This document shows, in pieces, positions 34,423 to 42,066 of a stretch of 64,000 nucleotides of DNA. The translations under genes and the position numbers were made by a program. The notes under the pieces were generated by a model, which saw only the letters and a list, made by a program, of their open reading frames with translations, was not told where the DNA came from and did no database searches. Each line of letters begins with the position of its first letter. The stretch's first letter is position 1. Source of the DNA: Amycolatopsis camponoti (GTDB lineage: Bacteria; Actinomycetota; Actinomycetes; Mycobacteriales; Pseudonocardiaceae); assembly GCF_902497555.1 (NCBI RefSeq), contig NZ_CABVGP010000001.1:310001-374000 (forward strand), in the 5' to 3' direction.

Positions 34423-35052
34423 CTAGCGGAGAGTAACCGTTACCGGACGCTCCAATGAAATCGCCGCCACCCTCGTCGCGATCGCTTCCGGGAGCCGAAG
34501 CAGCACCAGGGGACCCTTCGCCGTGGACGCCTCCCGCTGCCCGACCGCCACCACCGTCGCCCCGCTCGCCAGCACGGACGCGGGCACGCCCGGCTCCGGC
34601 GCCGCGACGACGTCGACGCGTCGCCCGGGCTCCAGCAACTCGGCGACGCCGGCATCGGCCAGGCGCACCGGCACCGTCGCCGTCGCGGGATCACCCGAGC
34701 CGGGGATGGCCGTCGCCAGCCGGACGTCGGTCAAGGGTTCGCCGGCGCGGACGGCGCCCGCCAGCAGGTGGCCGTCGACGTCGTCCAGGGTGCTCAACGC
34801 ACCCGCTGGGCGAGTGGAGTCGGGGAGGTCGGCCAGCCGCACGTCGGGAGCGCGCAGAGCCGCGCCGGAAGGAAGATCGTGCGCCGCGACGACGGTCGGA
34901 GTCGTCGGTGCGCCCCGCGCGGAACCGGGGTGCGCGAGCAGCAGTACCCCGGCCAGCAGCAGGCCGGCGGCGAGCCAGCGGCGGATGAGCCGGGCCCGCC
35001 GGCCCTGCAGCCGGGTCAGATCAGGTGTGCGGAACTTCGCCGCCACGTCCAC
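34423..35052 (-). CDS. Membrane-anchored SAF-domain protein (CpaB/FlgA-like)
   Basis: 209 aa, GTG start after GAGGGGG. TM at residues 24-42 (RRWLAAGLLLAGVLLLAHP), then a SAF domain (VVAAHDLPSGAALRAPDVRLADLPDST, read over about 53-80) and an RcpC/CpaB-like C-terminal domain (VPVRLADAGVAELLEPGRRVDVVAA). SAF domains occur in pilus and flagellar chaperones and in sugar enzymes; no Flp-pilus genes are here. It occupies the place of M. tuberculosis Rv0990c, downstream of ruc. Confidence 0.75.
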   Translation of the reverse strand: MDVAAKFRTPDLTRLQGRRARLIRRWLAAGLLLAGVLLLAHPGSARGAPTTPTVVAAHDLPSGAALRAPDVRLADLPDSTRPAGALSTLDDVDGHLLAGAVRAGEPLTDVRLATAIPGSGDPATATVPVRLADAGVAELLEPGRRVDVVAAPEPGVPASVLASGATVVAVGQREASTAKGPLVLLRLPEAIATRVAAISLERPVTVTLR

Positions 35053-35147
35053 GGTGCCCCCTCGATCGGATCGAGTGCGGCGGTGTGCCGCACGAGATCG
35101 ACGTTAGGGAAGCCGGACGGGCCGCCGGAAGGGCCACGTCCGGCATC

Positions 35148-35176
35148 TGTGGACAACCGGGGTGTTGTGGACAACC
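35148..35176 (-). promoter_or_regulatory. Pair of DnaA-box sequences
   Basis: TGTGGACAACC occurs twice, 18 bp apart in the same orientation; the complement TTGTCCACA is the actinobacterial DnaA box. They lie in the 131-bp gap between ruc and the SAF-domain gene. Two identical boxes at this spacing are not expected by chance in a short gap; the role is unknown. Confidence 0.5.
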
Positions 35177-35183
35177 TCGCCGG

Positions 35184-35495
35184 TCAGGAGGCGGCGGCGG
35201 TGGTTTTTGTCGTACCCGAGGAGGAAGATGCCGAGCTCGTGTCGGACTTGGTCTCCGACTTCGACTCCGTCTTGGTCTCCGTCTTCGCCGGGGTCGCGGT
35301 CGTGCTCGACTTGCCCGAGTCACGCGAGTCGGTGCGGTAGAAACCGCTGCCCTTGAAGACGACGCCGACCGAGCTGAACACCTTGCGCAGGGTGCCGGAG
35401 CACTGCGGGCACACGGTCAGGCTGGGGTCCGAGAACGACTGCACGGCTTCGAACCGGTGGTCGCATTCTTTGCAGGCGTACTGGTACGTAGGCAC
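35184..35495 (-). CDS. ruc: FmdB-type zinc-ribbon protein with disordered tail (Ruc-like redox chaperone)
   Basis: 103 aa. Zinc ribbon with C8-x2-C11 (YACKEC) and C29-x2-C32 (CPQC), then KVFSSVGVVFKGSGFYRTD and a disordered tail of Ser, Thr, Lys and Ala (about 55-103). This matches M. tuberculosis Rv0991c (Ruc), a redox-regulated chaperone. The GTG at 35495 is chosen because AAGGAG lies 6 bases upstream; a longer in-frame ATG at 35516 overlaps the CIRCE element. HrcA/heat-shock control is predicted. Confidence 0.8.
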   Translation of the reverse strand: MPTYQYACKECDHRFEAVQSFSDPSLTVCPQCSGTLRKVFSSVGVVFKGSGFYRTDSRDSGKSSTTATPAKTETKTESKSETKSDTSSASSSSGTTKTTAAAS

Positions 35496-35510
35496 TGAGG
35501 GCTCCTTTGC

Positions 35511-35535
35511 TGGCACTCATCCGACCAGAGTGCCA
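35511..35535. promoter_or_regulatory. CIRCE operator (HrcA site) upstream of ruc
   Basis: TGGCACTC, 9 bases, GAGTGCCA: perfect 8-bp arms with the exact 9-base spacer of CIRCE. The invariant GCACTC-N9-GAGTGC core is complete; only outer bases differ from TTAGCACTC-N9-GAGTGCTAA. It ends 15 bp upstream of the ruc start codon. Confidence 0.85.
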
Positions 35536-35581
35536 ACCCGATTGTGCTGGAAAACATTCCCCGAAAGCAATTCCACGTTGC

Positions 35582-36172
35582 TCACATCGGCAGGTCGAGC
35601 ACGCCTCGACCCGGCGTCAGCGCCCCGCTCATGCGCACGTCGTGGGGTTCCCCGGGCAGCCGTTCGACCAGCTCTTCGTCCCGGACGACGGCCAGCAGGG
35701 GCACGCCGGCCGCGGCGAACACCAGCGAGCGATCGTAGTGACCGGCGCCGCGCCCGAGCCGGACACCCCGGCGATCCACGGCCAGCGCGGGCACCAGGAT
35801 CAGCTCCGCGGCCCCGACAGCCTCGGTACCCAGGCGTTTCCCGCCGGGCTCGCGGATGCCGCGGAACCGGCTGGGCACGAGATCGGCCTCGCCCGTGTAC
35901 TCCGCCCAGTCGAGCGGGTCCGTCCGGGACAGGATGACCGGCAGCAGCACCCGCGCGCCGCCGGCCGCGAGCGCGTAGACGAGCGCCGTCGTGCCCGGCT
36001 CGGTGCCGAACGGGAGGTACGCGCACACCGTGCCGGATGTGACGTTCGACACCGCGCTGACCAGTGCTGACGCGTCCCGGGCGTGCGATTCGGCGGTCTG
36101 GTCCGCTCGCGCGCGCGTCAGCCGGTCACGCCACTCCGCCTTGCTCAGGTGCTCATTGCCCAGCGCGTGCAT
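35582..36172 (-). CDS. 5-formyltetrahydrofolate cyclo-ligase
   Basis: 196 aa. N-terminal KAEWRDRLTRARAD, central CAYLPFGTEPGTTAL, and the family signature LILVPALAVDRRGVRLGRGAGHYDRSL (ATP/folate site GRGAGHYD). Converts 5-formyl-THF to 5,10-methenyl-THF with ATP hydrolysis in the cytosol. Divergent from galU across 24 bp. Same gene order as Rv0992c-Rv0993 of M. tuberculosis. Confidence 0.9.
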   Translation of the reverse strand: MHALGNEHLSKAEWRDRLTRARADQTAESHARDASALVSAVSNVTSGTVCAYLPFGTEPGTTALVYALAAGGARVLLPVILSRTDPLDWAEYTGEADLVPSRFRGIREPGGKRLGTEAVGAAELILVPALAVDRRGVRLGRGAGHYDRSLVFAAAGVPLLAVVRDEELVERLPGEPHDVRMSGALTPGRGVLDLPM

Positions 36173-36196
36173 GACCTCACGTTAGGCTCTGCGCCC

Positions 36197-37102
36197 ATGA
36201 CGGGCGCCGCAACCACCCAGACGTTCAGAACCGCCATCGTGCCGGCCGCCGGCCTCGGGACGCGCTTCCTGCCGGCGACGAAAGCCGTGCCCAAGGAGCT
36301 GCTGCCGGTGGTGGACACGCCGGGGATCGAGCTGGTCGCGGCCGAAGCCGCCGCCGCGGGAGCGGAGCGCCTGGTCATCGTCACTTCACCGGGCAAGGAC
36401 GCCGTCGTCCGGTACTTCGAAGAGCAGCCCGAGCTGGAGAAGAACCTCGAGGCCAAGGGCAAGACCGAGCTGCTCGAAAAGGTGCGCCGCGGGTCCGGGC
36501 TGCTCGCCGTCGAGACCGCCATCCAGGAGCAGGCGCTCGGCCTCGGTCACGCCGTCGCCCAGGCCGAGCCGAACCTGAACCCGGACGACGAGGCCGTCGC
36601 CGTGCTCCTGCCGGACGACCTCGTGCTCCCGACCGGCGTGCTCGAGCGGATGGGCGCGGTCCGGGCCCAGTACGGCGGCAGCGTGCTGTGCGCGTTCGAC
36701 ATCCCGAAGGCCGAGATCTCGCCGTACGGCGTCTTCGACGTCTCGGACACCGACGACGAAGACGTCAAGCGCGTGCACGGGATGGTCGAGAAGCCGAAAC
36801 CGGAGGAGGCGCCGTCGACCTACGCCGCGGCCGGGCGCTACCTGCTCGATCGGGCGATCTTCGACGCGCTCAAGCGGATCACCCCGGGCAGCGGCGGCGA
36901 GCTGCAGCTGACCGACGCGGTCGCGCTGCTGATCTCCGAGGGACACCCGGTGCACGTCGTCGTGCACCGTGGTGGACGCCACGACCTGGGGAATCCGGGT
37001 GGTTTCCTGCGCGCCGCGGTCGATTTCGCGCTTGAAACGCCCGAGTACGGTCCATCTTTACGGGCGTGGCTGACGGAACGGATCGGGACAGATCGCCCAT
37101 GA
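36197..37102 (+). CDS. galU: UTP-glucose-1-phosphate uridylyltransferase
   Basis: 301 aa. Nucleotidyltransferase signature PAAGLGTRFLPATKAVPKELLP (residues 14-35 region), VLLPDDLVL, GMVEKP, and GNPGGFLRAAVDFAL. It makes UDP-glucose for cell-wall glycans, trehalose and the Leloir pathway. The ATG in CCCATGACG has no strong ribosome site. It overlaps glp by 4 bp (ATGA), which ties sugar-nucleotide supply to the division genes that follow. Confidence 0.93.
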   Translation: MTGAATTQTFRTAIVPAAGLGTRFLPATKAVPKELLPVVDTPGIELVAAEAAAAGAERLVIVTSPGKDAVVRYFEEQPELEKNLEAKGKTELLEKVRRGSGLLAVETAIQEQALGLGHAVAQAEPNLNPDDEAVAVLLPDDLVLPTGVLERMGAVRAQYGGSVLCAFDIPKAEISPYGVFDVSDTDDEDVKRVHGMVEKPKPEEAPSTYAAAGRYLLDRAIFDALKRITPGSGGELQLTDAVALLISEGHPVHVVVHRGGRHDLGNPGGFLRAAVDFALETPEYGPSLRAWLTERIGTDRP

Positions 37103-38376
37103 CGGAATCCCTCGACGCGGCACGGCCGGAAGTGGCCGGGGACGAGACCGAGCTGCGCTCGGTCGACGCGCAGATCTCGATGACCTTGGAAGCCGCCGTC
37201 CGGCCCCAGCCGGTGCGCGTGGCGATCTCCGAGGCACAGGGGCTGCTCTGCGCCGAGGAGGTCGTCGCCGAGCACGCGCTGCCCGGGTTCGACCAGGCCG
37301 CGATCGACGGCTACGCGGTGCGCAGCGTCGACGTGCGCACCGCCGGGCAGGAGCCGGTGCAGCTGCCGGTCGTCGGCGAGATCGCGGCGGGCTCGCGCCA
37401 GCCGCGGCGCCTGCAGCCCGGCCAGGCCGTGCGCGTCGACACCGGTGCGCCCCTGCCGACGCTGGCCGACGCGGTCGTGCCGCTCGGCTACACCGACGGG
37501 CACCAGGCCCGGGTCACCGTGCACCGGTCGGTGCCGTCGGCGGGGTACGTGCGCCGGACCGGCGAGGACGTCCAGATCGGTGACGTCGCGGTGCGCCGCG
37601 GCGACACGATCGGTTCGGCGCAGGTCGGCCTGCTGGCCGCGGTCGGCCGGGCCAAGGTCCTCGTCTACCCGCGGCCGCGCGTGTCGATCGTCTCGGTCGG
37701 CGACGAGCTGGTCGACATCGACCGGACGCCGTCGGTCGGGCAGGTCTACGACGTCAACTCGTACGCGCTCGCCGCTGCCGCCCGGGACGCGGGCGCCGAG
37801 GTCAGCCGGGTCGGCATCGTGCCGAGCGAGCCGAAGCGGCTGCGGGAGATCGTCGAGGGCCGGCTGCTGATGTCGGAGATCGTCGTGGTCGCGGGTGGCG
37901 CCGGGGGCGCCACCGGTGACGAGGTCCACGCGGCGCTCTCGGACCTGGGCCGGATCGACATGACCCGGGTCGCGATGCACCCGGGCTCGGTGCAGGGGTT
38001 CGGCAGGCTCGGCCCCGACTCGGTGCCGACGTTCCTCATCCCCGGCAACCCGATGAGTGCGCTGGTCGTGTTCGAGGTGCTGGTCAGGCCGCTGATCCGG
38101 GCGGCACGCGGGACGCGCAACCCGCACCGGCGGATCGTCGGGGCGCGGCTGCTGTCGCCGATCACGTCGACCGAGGGCCGGCGCGGCTACCTCCGCGGCC
38201 AGCTCCTGCGCGACGAGGCCAACGGCGAGTACCTCGTCCAGCCGCTCGGGCAGTCGGGGGCGCACCTGCTCGCGTCGCTGGCCGAGGCGAACTGCCTGAT
38301 CAACGTGCCGGAGGAGCTGACCGACGTCCCCGCGGGCGAGCAGGTCCAGGTCACCTTCCTGGCGCAACGGGCCTGA
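37099..38376 (+). CDS. glp: Gephyrin-like MoeA homologue Glp
   Basis: 425 aa. MoeA layout: domains I/II with FDQAAIDGYAVRS and GEIAAGS, DTGAPLPTLADAVVP, the MPT-binding domain with VSVGDELVD-like (IVSVGDELVD) and AGGAGGATGDEVHAAL, and a C-terminal beta-domain. The MoeA loop normally reads GGVSxG; here it is GGAGGATGDE, so catalysis may be altered. In Corynebacterium the equivalent protein Glp binds FtsZ and the membrane receptor GlpR. Gene order galU-glp-rimJ-glpR supports a cell-division role; molybdenum insertion remains possible. Confidence 0.8.
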   Translation: MTESLDAARPEVAGDETELRSVDAQISMTLEAAVRPQPVRVAISEAQGLLCAEEVVAEHALPGFDQAAIDGYAVRSVDVRTAGQEPVQLPVVGEIAAGSRQPRRLQPGQAVRVDTGAPLPTLADAVVPLGYTDGHQARVTVHRSVPSAGYVRRTGEDVQIGDVAVRRGDTIGSAQVGLLAAVGRAKVLVYPRPRVSIVSVGDELVDIDRTPSVGQVYDVNSYALAAAARDAGAEVSRVGIVPSEPKRLREIVEGRLLMSEIVVVAGGAGGATGDEVHAALSDLGRIDMTRVAMHPGSVQGFGRLGPDSVPTFLIPGNPMSALVVFEVLVRPLIRAARGTRNPHRRIVGARLLSPITSTEGRRGYLRGQLLRDEANGEYLVQPLGQSGAHLLASLAEANCLINVPEELTDVPAGEQVQVTFLAQRA

Positions 38377-39044
38377 TGAACGCCGTGTCGGGGGTGTCCT
38401 ACCCGGTCGAAAGCCGGCACCCGGGCTGGCCGGCCCGGCTCGGCCCGCTGCGGGTGCCCGCCGGGGAGGTCGCGATCCGGCCGGTGCGGCTGCGCGATGC
38501 CGGCGAGTGGAGCCGGATCCGGCTCCGGGACCGGGCGCACCTCGAGATGTGGGAGCCGACCGGCGTCGGGCCGTGGCCCGAACGCAACGCTTTCTGGTCG
38601 TGGCCGTCGCAGTGGGCGGCGTTGCGCTCGCTCGCGCGGCGTGGCCAGTGCCTGCCGTTCACGATCACCCTGGACGGCCGTCTCGCGGGGCAGATCACCG
38701 TCGGTAACGTCATCCGGGCGTCGCTGCGGTCCGCCTGGATCGGCTACTGGGTGTCGTCCGACGTGGTCCGCGGCGGGGTCGCGACGGCCGCCGTCGCCCT
38801 GGTCACCGACCACGCCTTCGGCCCGGCCGGGCTGCACCGGCTGGAGGCCACCGTGCGCCCGGAAAACGGCGCCAGCCTGCGGGTTCTCACCAAGGCGGGC
38901 TACCGGCAGGAAGGCCTGTTCGAGCGCTACCTCGACGTCGCGGGCGCCTGGCGGGACCACTACTGCTTCGCCGTCACGCGCGAGGAGACCGGGGCCGGGC
39001 TGGTGTCGCGGCTGGTCGCGGCGGGACGCGCCGACTACGCCTGA
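38376..39044 (+). CDS. rimJ: GNAT N-acetyltransferase, RimJ-like
   Basis: 222 aa. GNAT fold of the RimJ/RimL group: IRPVRLRDAGEWSRIRLRDRAHLEMWEPT near residue 35, acetyl-CoA site GGVATAAVALVTDHAF, and LEATVRPENGASLRVLTKAGYRQEGLFERYL. Acetylates N-termini of proteins (in E. coli, ribosomal S5). Its ATG shares the final A of the glp stop (TGATG). Conserved between glp and glpR across actinobacteria. Confidence 0.85.
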   Translation: MNAVSGVSYPVESRHPGWPARLGPLRVPAGEVAIRPVRLRDAGEWSRIRLRDRAHLEMWEPTGVGPWPERNAFWSWPSQWAALRSLARRGQCLPFTITLDGRLAGQITVGNVIRASLRSAWIGYWVSSDVVRGGVATAAVALVTDHAFGPAGLHRLEATVRPENGASLRVLTKAGYRQEGLFERYLDVAGAWRDHYCFAVTREETGAGLVSRLVAAGRADYA

Positions 39045-39207
39045 GGGTCATTACCCACCTGGGTCCGTGAGCGCGTTACCACATGCTGTGAGATTCACCT
39101 AATCCGGTGAGGCATTTTCGTGATCCAATCCGGCGAGCCTCCGTCCGATCTGTTACTCCTGTGACTAGCGTGATTTCAGGTGGAAGGATCGGGGGAGGTG
39201 ACGGGAG

Positions 39208-40044
39208 ATGCCCAGCTCCGTGATCATCGTCGCGCTCGCCGCGGCATGGCTCGTCGTTCTCGTGCCCATGGTCGCGCGTCGGCGGCAGCAAGTGGCCCAT
39301 ACGGCCGACTCCGCGTTGGCGGCCAGGGTCGTACGCAGTGGACGCAACGAAGACCGGGAGGAATTCGCCATGTCCGAGGAGACCGTCAAGTCCCGGCCGT
39401 CGGTCGAGGACGACCTCGCGGAGCTGGAAGCCGACCTCGAACTCGAGGACGACTACGAGGAGCCGGAGCCCGAGCCGCTCCCGCAACCGACCCGCGCCGA
39501 GCGGGCCGAACGAGCCGAGCGCGCGGGTTACCGCCCTGGCCGGGGCGGCTTCGACCCGGAAGCGGCGGAGATGGCGGCGCGCGCGAAGTACAGCTTCCGG
39601 CAGCGCATCGTCGTCATCCTGCTCGCGGTGGCGGTCATCACGGCCGCGATCGCCGGGTTCGTCATGCCCCTGGTCTGGTGGGGCCACGCGCTGGCCGACG
39701 TCGTGCTGGTCGGCTACCTCGTCTACCTGCGCCGCCAGGTGCGGATCGAGGAGGAGATCCGGCAGCGCCGGCTCGCCCGGTTCAACAGCACCCGCGCGCC
39801 CCGGCGGTCGGTCCCGCGTCCCGCGGCTTCGTCGCCTTCCGCGGACGACGACGAGCCGGTTGAGGACACCGAGGACGTGGACGTCGTCGAGCCGGTCCGC
39901 CGCGAGGTGGTCGAGCGCCGTCCGTCGCCGACGTCGCGTGTCCGCCGCAGCGCGGTGGTCGTCGATCTGGACGACGAGGACCCGGCGTTCGAGGAGCTCG
40001 ACGAGCCGGGGACCGGGCCTTATCGGCGGGCTGTCGGAGAGTGA
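39208..40044 (+). CDS. glpR: Divisome membrane protein GlpR/SepX-like
   Basis: 278 aa. N-terminal TM (residues 4-22, SVIIVALAAAWLVVLVPMV) followed by RRRQQVAHTADSALAARVVRSG, a strongly acidic region (about 70-93), two adjacent TM helices (about 132-175) and a long charged C-tail with acidic clusters. This topology and the position after glp-rimJ match GlpR of Corynebacterium and SepX of Streptomyces, which organise Z-rings and polar growth. A 9-bp inverted repeat follows. Confidence 0.78.
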   Translation: MPSSVIIVALAAAWLVVLVPMVARRRQQVAHTADSALAARVVRSGRNEDREEFAMSEETVKSRPSVEDDLAELEADLELEDDYEEPEPEPLPQPTRAERAERAERAGYRPGRGGFDPEAAEMAARAKYSFRQRIVVILLAVAVITAAIAGFVMPLVWWGHALADVVLVGYLVYLRRQVRIEEEIRQRRLARFNSTRAPRRSVPRPAASSPSADDDEPVEDTEDVDVVEPVRREVVERRPSPTSRVRRSAVVVDLDDEDPAFEELDEPGTGPYRRAVGE

Positions 40045-40058
40045 CCCCCTCGGAGAGG

Positions 40059-40090
40059 TGCTCGTAGGGCACTGCTAAGCTCTACGAGCA
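40059..40090. other. Inverted repeat between glpR and tRNA-Ala
   Basis: TGCTCGTAG and CTACGAGCA form a perfect 9-bp stem around 14 bases that contain TAAGCT, the likely -10 box of the tRNA. It may act as an attenuating hairpin for glpR or as a regulatory site at the tRNA promoter. Confidence 0.4.
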
Positions 40091-40097
40091 AGAACAA

Positions 40098-40170
40098 GGG
40101 GCTGTAGCGCAGTTGGTAGCGCGTCTCGTTCGCATCGAGAAGGTCAGGGGTTCGATTCCCCTCAGCTCCA
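40098..40170 (+). tRNA. tRNA-Ala (anticodon CGC)
   Basis: 73 nt: acceptor GGGGCTG/CAGCTCC (one G-T pair), D-arm with GCGCAGTTGGTAGCGC, anticodon stem TCTCG/CGAGA around loop TTCGCAT (CGC), T-arm GGGGTTCGATTCCCC, discriminator A, no encoded CCA. It reads GCG codons. A TAAGCT -10-like box lies at 40075-40080. Confidence 0.95.
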
Positions 40171-40179
40171 CAGATGGCA

Positions 40180-40210
40180 GGCTCGTGCTCGCGGAGAGCG
40201 CGGGCCTTTT
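40180..40210 (+). terminator. Rho-independent terminator after tRNA-Ala
   Basis: An 11-bp stem (GGCTCGTGCTC with GAGCGCGGGCC, two G-T pairs) with a 5-base loop, followed directly by TTTTCTGTTT. It lies 9 bases after the tRNA. Confidence 0.8.
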
Positions 40211-40226
40211 CTGTTTCGCGTGTCCT

Positions 40227-40289
40227 GTGGGGGTGCAACCCCCACACCCCGCTCGGGGGCACGCCCCCGAACCCCCAGCCGTGGCTGGG
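40227..40289. repeat. Cluster of three GC palindromes (REP-like)
   Basis: Three adjacent stems: GTGGGGGT-GCA-ACCCCCAC (8 bp), TCGGGGGC-AC-GCCCCCGA (8 bp) and CCCAGCC-GT-GGCTGGG (7 bp). Such back-to-back G/C palindromes recur between genes in many actinobacteria and behave like REP elements. They fill the gap between the tRNA terminator and the drrA promoter. Confidence 0.55.
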
Positions 40290-40341
40290 TTGGGTGATCG
40301 GGGTCCGAGCCCCCCATCTGTGGTTCCGTCGCGTAGATCCC

Positions 40342-40370
40342 GTGTCAGTTCGGGGTCAGGTCGGTGTCAG
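40342..40370 (+). promoter_or_regulatory. Triple heptamer direct repeat (SARP-type operator) upstream of drrA
   Basis: GTGTCAG-TTCG-GGGTCAG-GTCG-GTGTCAG: three heptamers separated by exactly 4 bp, the 11-bp spacing used by SARP activators. It ends 23 bp before the drrA ATG. CACAGT at 40381-40386 could be the -10, making drrA near-leaderless. Confidence 0.75.
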
Positions 40371-40393
40371 GGCTGGGCGGCACAGTCCTTCCC

Positions 40394-41329
40394 ATGACCA
40401 CCTCAGCGATCACCGCTACCGGCCTCCGGAAGGCCTACCAAGACAAAGTCGTGCTCGATGGCATCGATCTGGAGGTTGCCGCCGGGTCCGTTTTCTCGCT
40501 GCTCGGTCCCAACGGGGCCGGGAAGACCACCACCGTCAACATCCTCACCACTCTTGCGCAGGCCGATGGCGGCAGCGTGCGCGTTGCCGGGCACGATGTC
40601 GGCTCGGATGCCAAGGCCGTTCGGAAAGTCATCGGGGTCACCGGGCAGTTCGCCGCCGTTGACGAGTTGCTCACCGGGCAGGAAAACCTGCAGCTCATGG
40701 TCGATCTCAGCCCCGTCAAGAACGGCAAGCGCGTTGTCGCGGACCTGCTCGAGCGCTTCGAACTCACGGAGTCCGCGCAGAAACCCACCTCTACCTACTC
40801 CGGGGGCATGCGCCGGAAGCTCGACCTCGCCATGACCCTCGTCGGGGACCCGCGGATCATTTTCCTCGACGAACCCACCACCGGCCTGGACCCGCGCAGC
40901 CGGCGGACCATGTGGTCCATCGTCAAGGACCTCGTGGCCGACGGCGTCACCATCTTCCTCACCACCCAGTACCTCGACGAGGCCGACCAGCTCGCCGACC
41001 GGATCGCCGTGCTCGACCGCGGGCGCCTCGTCGCCCAGGGCACGCCCGATGAGCTGAAGCGGCAGATCCCCGGGACGCACGTCCGGCTCCGGTTCACGAA
41101 CGTCGCCGAGCTCGACGCGGCCGCGCGGGTCATCGCCGGGTCTACCCGGGACGACGAGTCGCTCACCCTGCGGGTTCCCGGCGACGGCGGCACGAAGTCG
41201 CTGCGCACCCTGCTCGACCGGCTCGACGAGTACGCCATCAACGCCGAAGAGTTTTCCGTCCACACCCCTGATCTCGACGACGTCTTCCTCGCCCTGACGG
41301 GCCACACCACGGAGGTTCCCGCGAAATGA
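40394..41329 (+). CDS. drrA: DrrA-type ABC exporter ATPase
   Basis: 311 aa. Walker A GPNGAGKTT (38-46), signature YSGGMRRKLDLAMTLVG, Walker B IIFLDEPTTGLDPRSRR, H-loop-like LTTQYLDEADQLADRI, and the DrrA C-terminal domain ending DLDDVFLALTGH. It powers efflux with the downstream permease (ATGA overlap). A SARP-type triple repeat upstream suggests control by the large BTAD regulator encoded next to drrB. Confidence 0.9.
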   Translation: MTTSAITATGLRKAYQDKVVLDGIDLEVAAGSVFSLLGPNGAGKTTTVNILTTLAQADGGSVRVAGHDVGSDAKAVRKVIGVTGQFAAVDELLTGQENLQLMVDLSPVKNGKRVVADLLERFELTESAQKPTSTYSGGMRRKLDLAMTLVGDPRIIFLDEPTTGLDPRSRRTMWSIVKDLVADGVTIFLTTQYLDEADQLADRIAVLDRGRLVAQGTPDELKRQIPGTHVRLRFTNVAELDAAARVIAGSTRDDESLTLRVPGDGGTKSLRTLLDRLDEYAINAEEFSVHTPDLDDVFLALTGHTTEVPAK

Positions 41330-42066
41330 GCGCCCAGACCGTCATGTTGCGCCGCAACTTCAAGCACATCGCCCGGAACCCGACGTCGGTGTTCAACGCG
41401 GTCCTGATGCCGATCGTGATCATGTTGATGTTCGTCTACATGCTGGGCGACGCCTTCGACGTCGGCGTGAACTACGTCGACTACGCGACACCCGGCCTGA
41501 TGCTGCTCGCCATCTGCTACGGCCTCGGCGCCACCGCGACGTCGGTGAACTCCGACATGACCAAGGGCATCATCAACCGGTTCAAGGTCATGGACGTCTC
41601 GCGCGGCGCGGTGCTCACCGGGCACGTCGTCGCCAGCGTCCTGACGAACGTCGTCGCCATCGCGGCTCTCGTCGGCGTGGCGTTCGCGCTGGGGTTCCGT
41701 CCGAACGCGAGCTTCCTCGACTGGCTAGGTGTCGTCGGCGTGGTCCTGCTGCTCGCCTTCGCGGCCGGCTGGCTCACTGTCGCATTGGGACTGTTCGCCA
41801 AGTCGCCGGAGACGGCGGGCCTGGCGTCCGTGCCGCTGGTCATGCTGCCGTTCTTCAGCAGCGCGATCGCCCCGGCGGACAAGATGGGGCCGGGACTGCG
41901 GGAGTTCGCGGAGTACCAGCCCTTCACGCCGATCATCGAAACCGTCCGCGGGCTGCTCAACGGCACGCCCTCGACCGGCTACGCGCTCGCCGCGGTCGCC
42001 TGGTGCCTCGGGATCGCGCTCGTCGGGTACTTCTGGGCGCGGTCCACGTTCAAGAAGCGAGCGTGA
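41326..42066 (+). CDS. drrB: DrrB-type ABC exporter permease
   Basis: 246 aa, ABC-2 type. Starts MSAQTVMLRRNFKHIARNPTS; about six TM helices (AVLMPIVIMLMFVYML; TPGLMLLAICYGLGATATS; VVASVLTNVVAIAALVGVAFAL; LGVVGVVLLLAFAAGWLTVALGLF; VPLVMLPFFSSAI; LAAVAWCLGIALVGYFWA) with the conserved EFAEYQPFTPIIETVRGLL motif before the last one. It forms the drug-export pore with DrrA. It overlaps the end of the convergent SARP gene by 17 bp. Confidence 0.9.
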   Translation: MSAQTVMLRRNFKHIARNPTSVFNAVLMPIVIMLMFVYMLGDAFDVGVNYVDYATPGLMLLAICYGLGATATSVNSDMTKGIINRFKVMDVSRGAVLTGHVVASVLTNVVAIAALVGVAFALGFRPNASFLDWLGVVGVVLLLAFAAGWLTVALGLFAKSPETAGLASVPLVMLPFFSSAIAPADKMGPGLREFAEYQPFTPIIETVRGLLNGTPSTGYALAAVAWCLGIALVGYFWARSTFKKRA

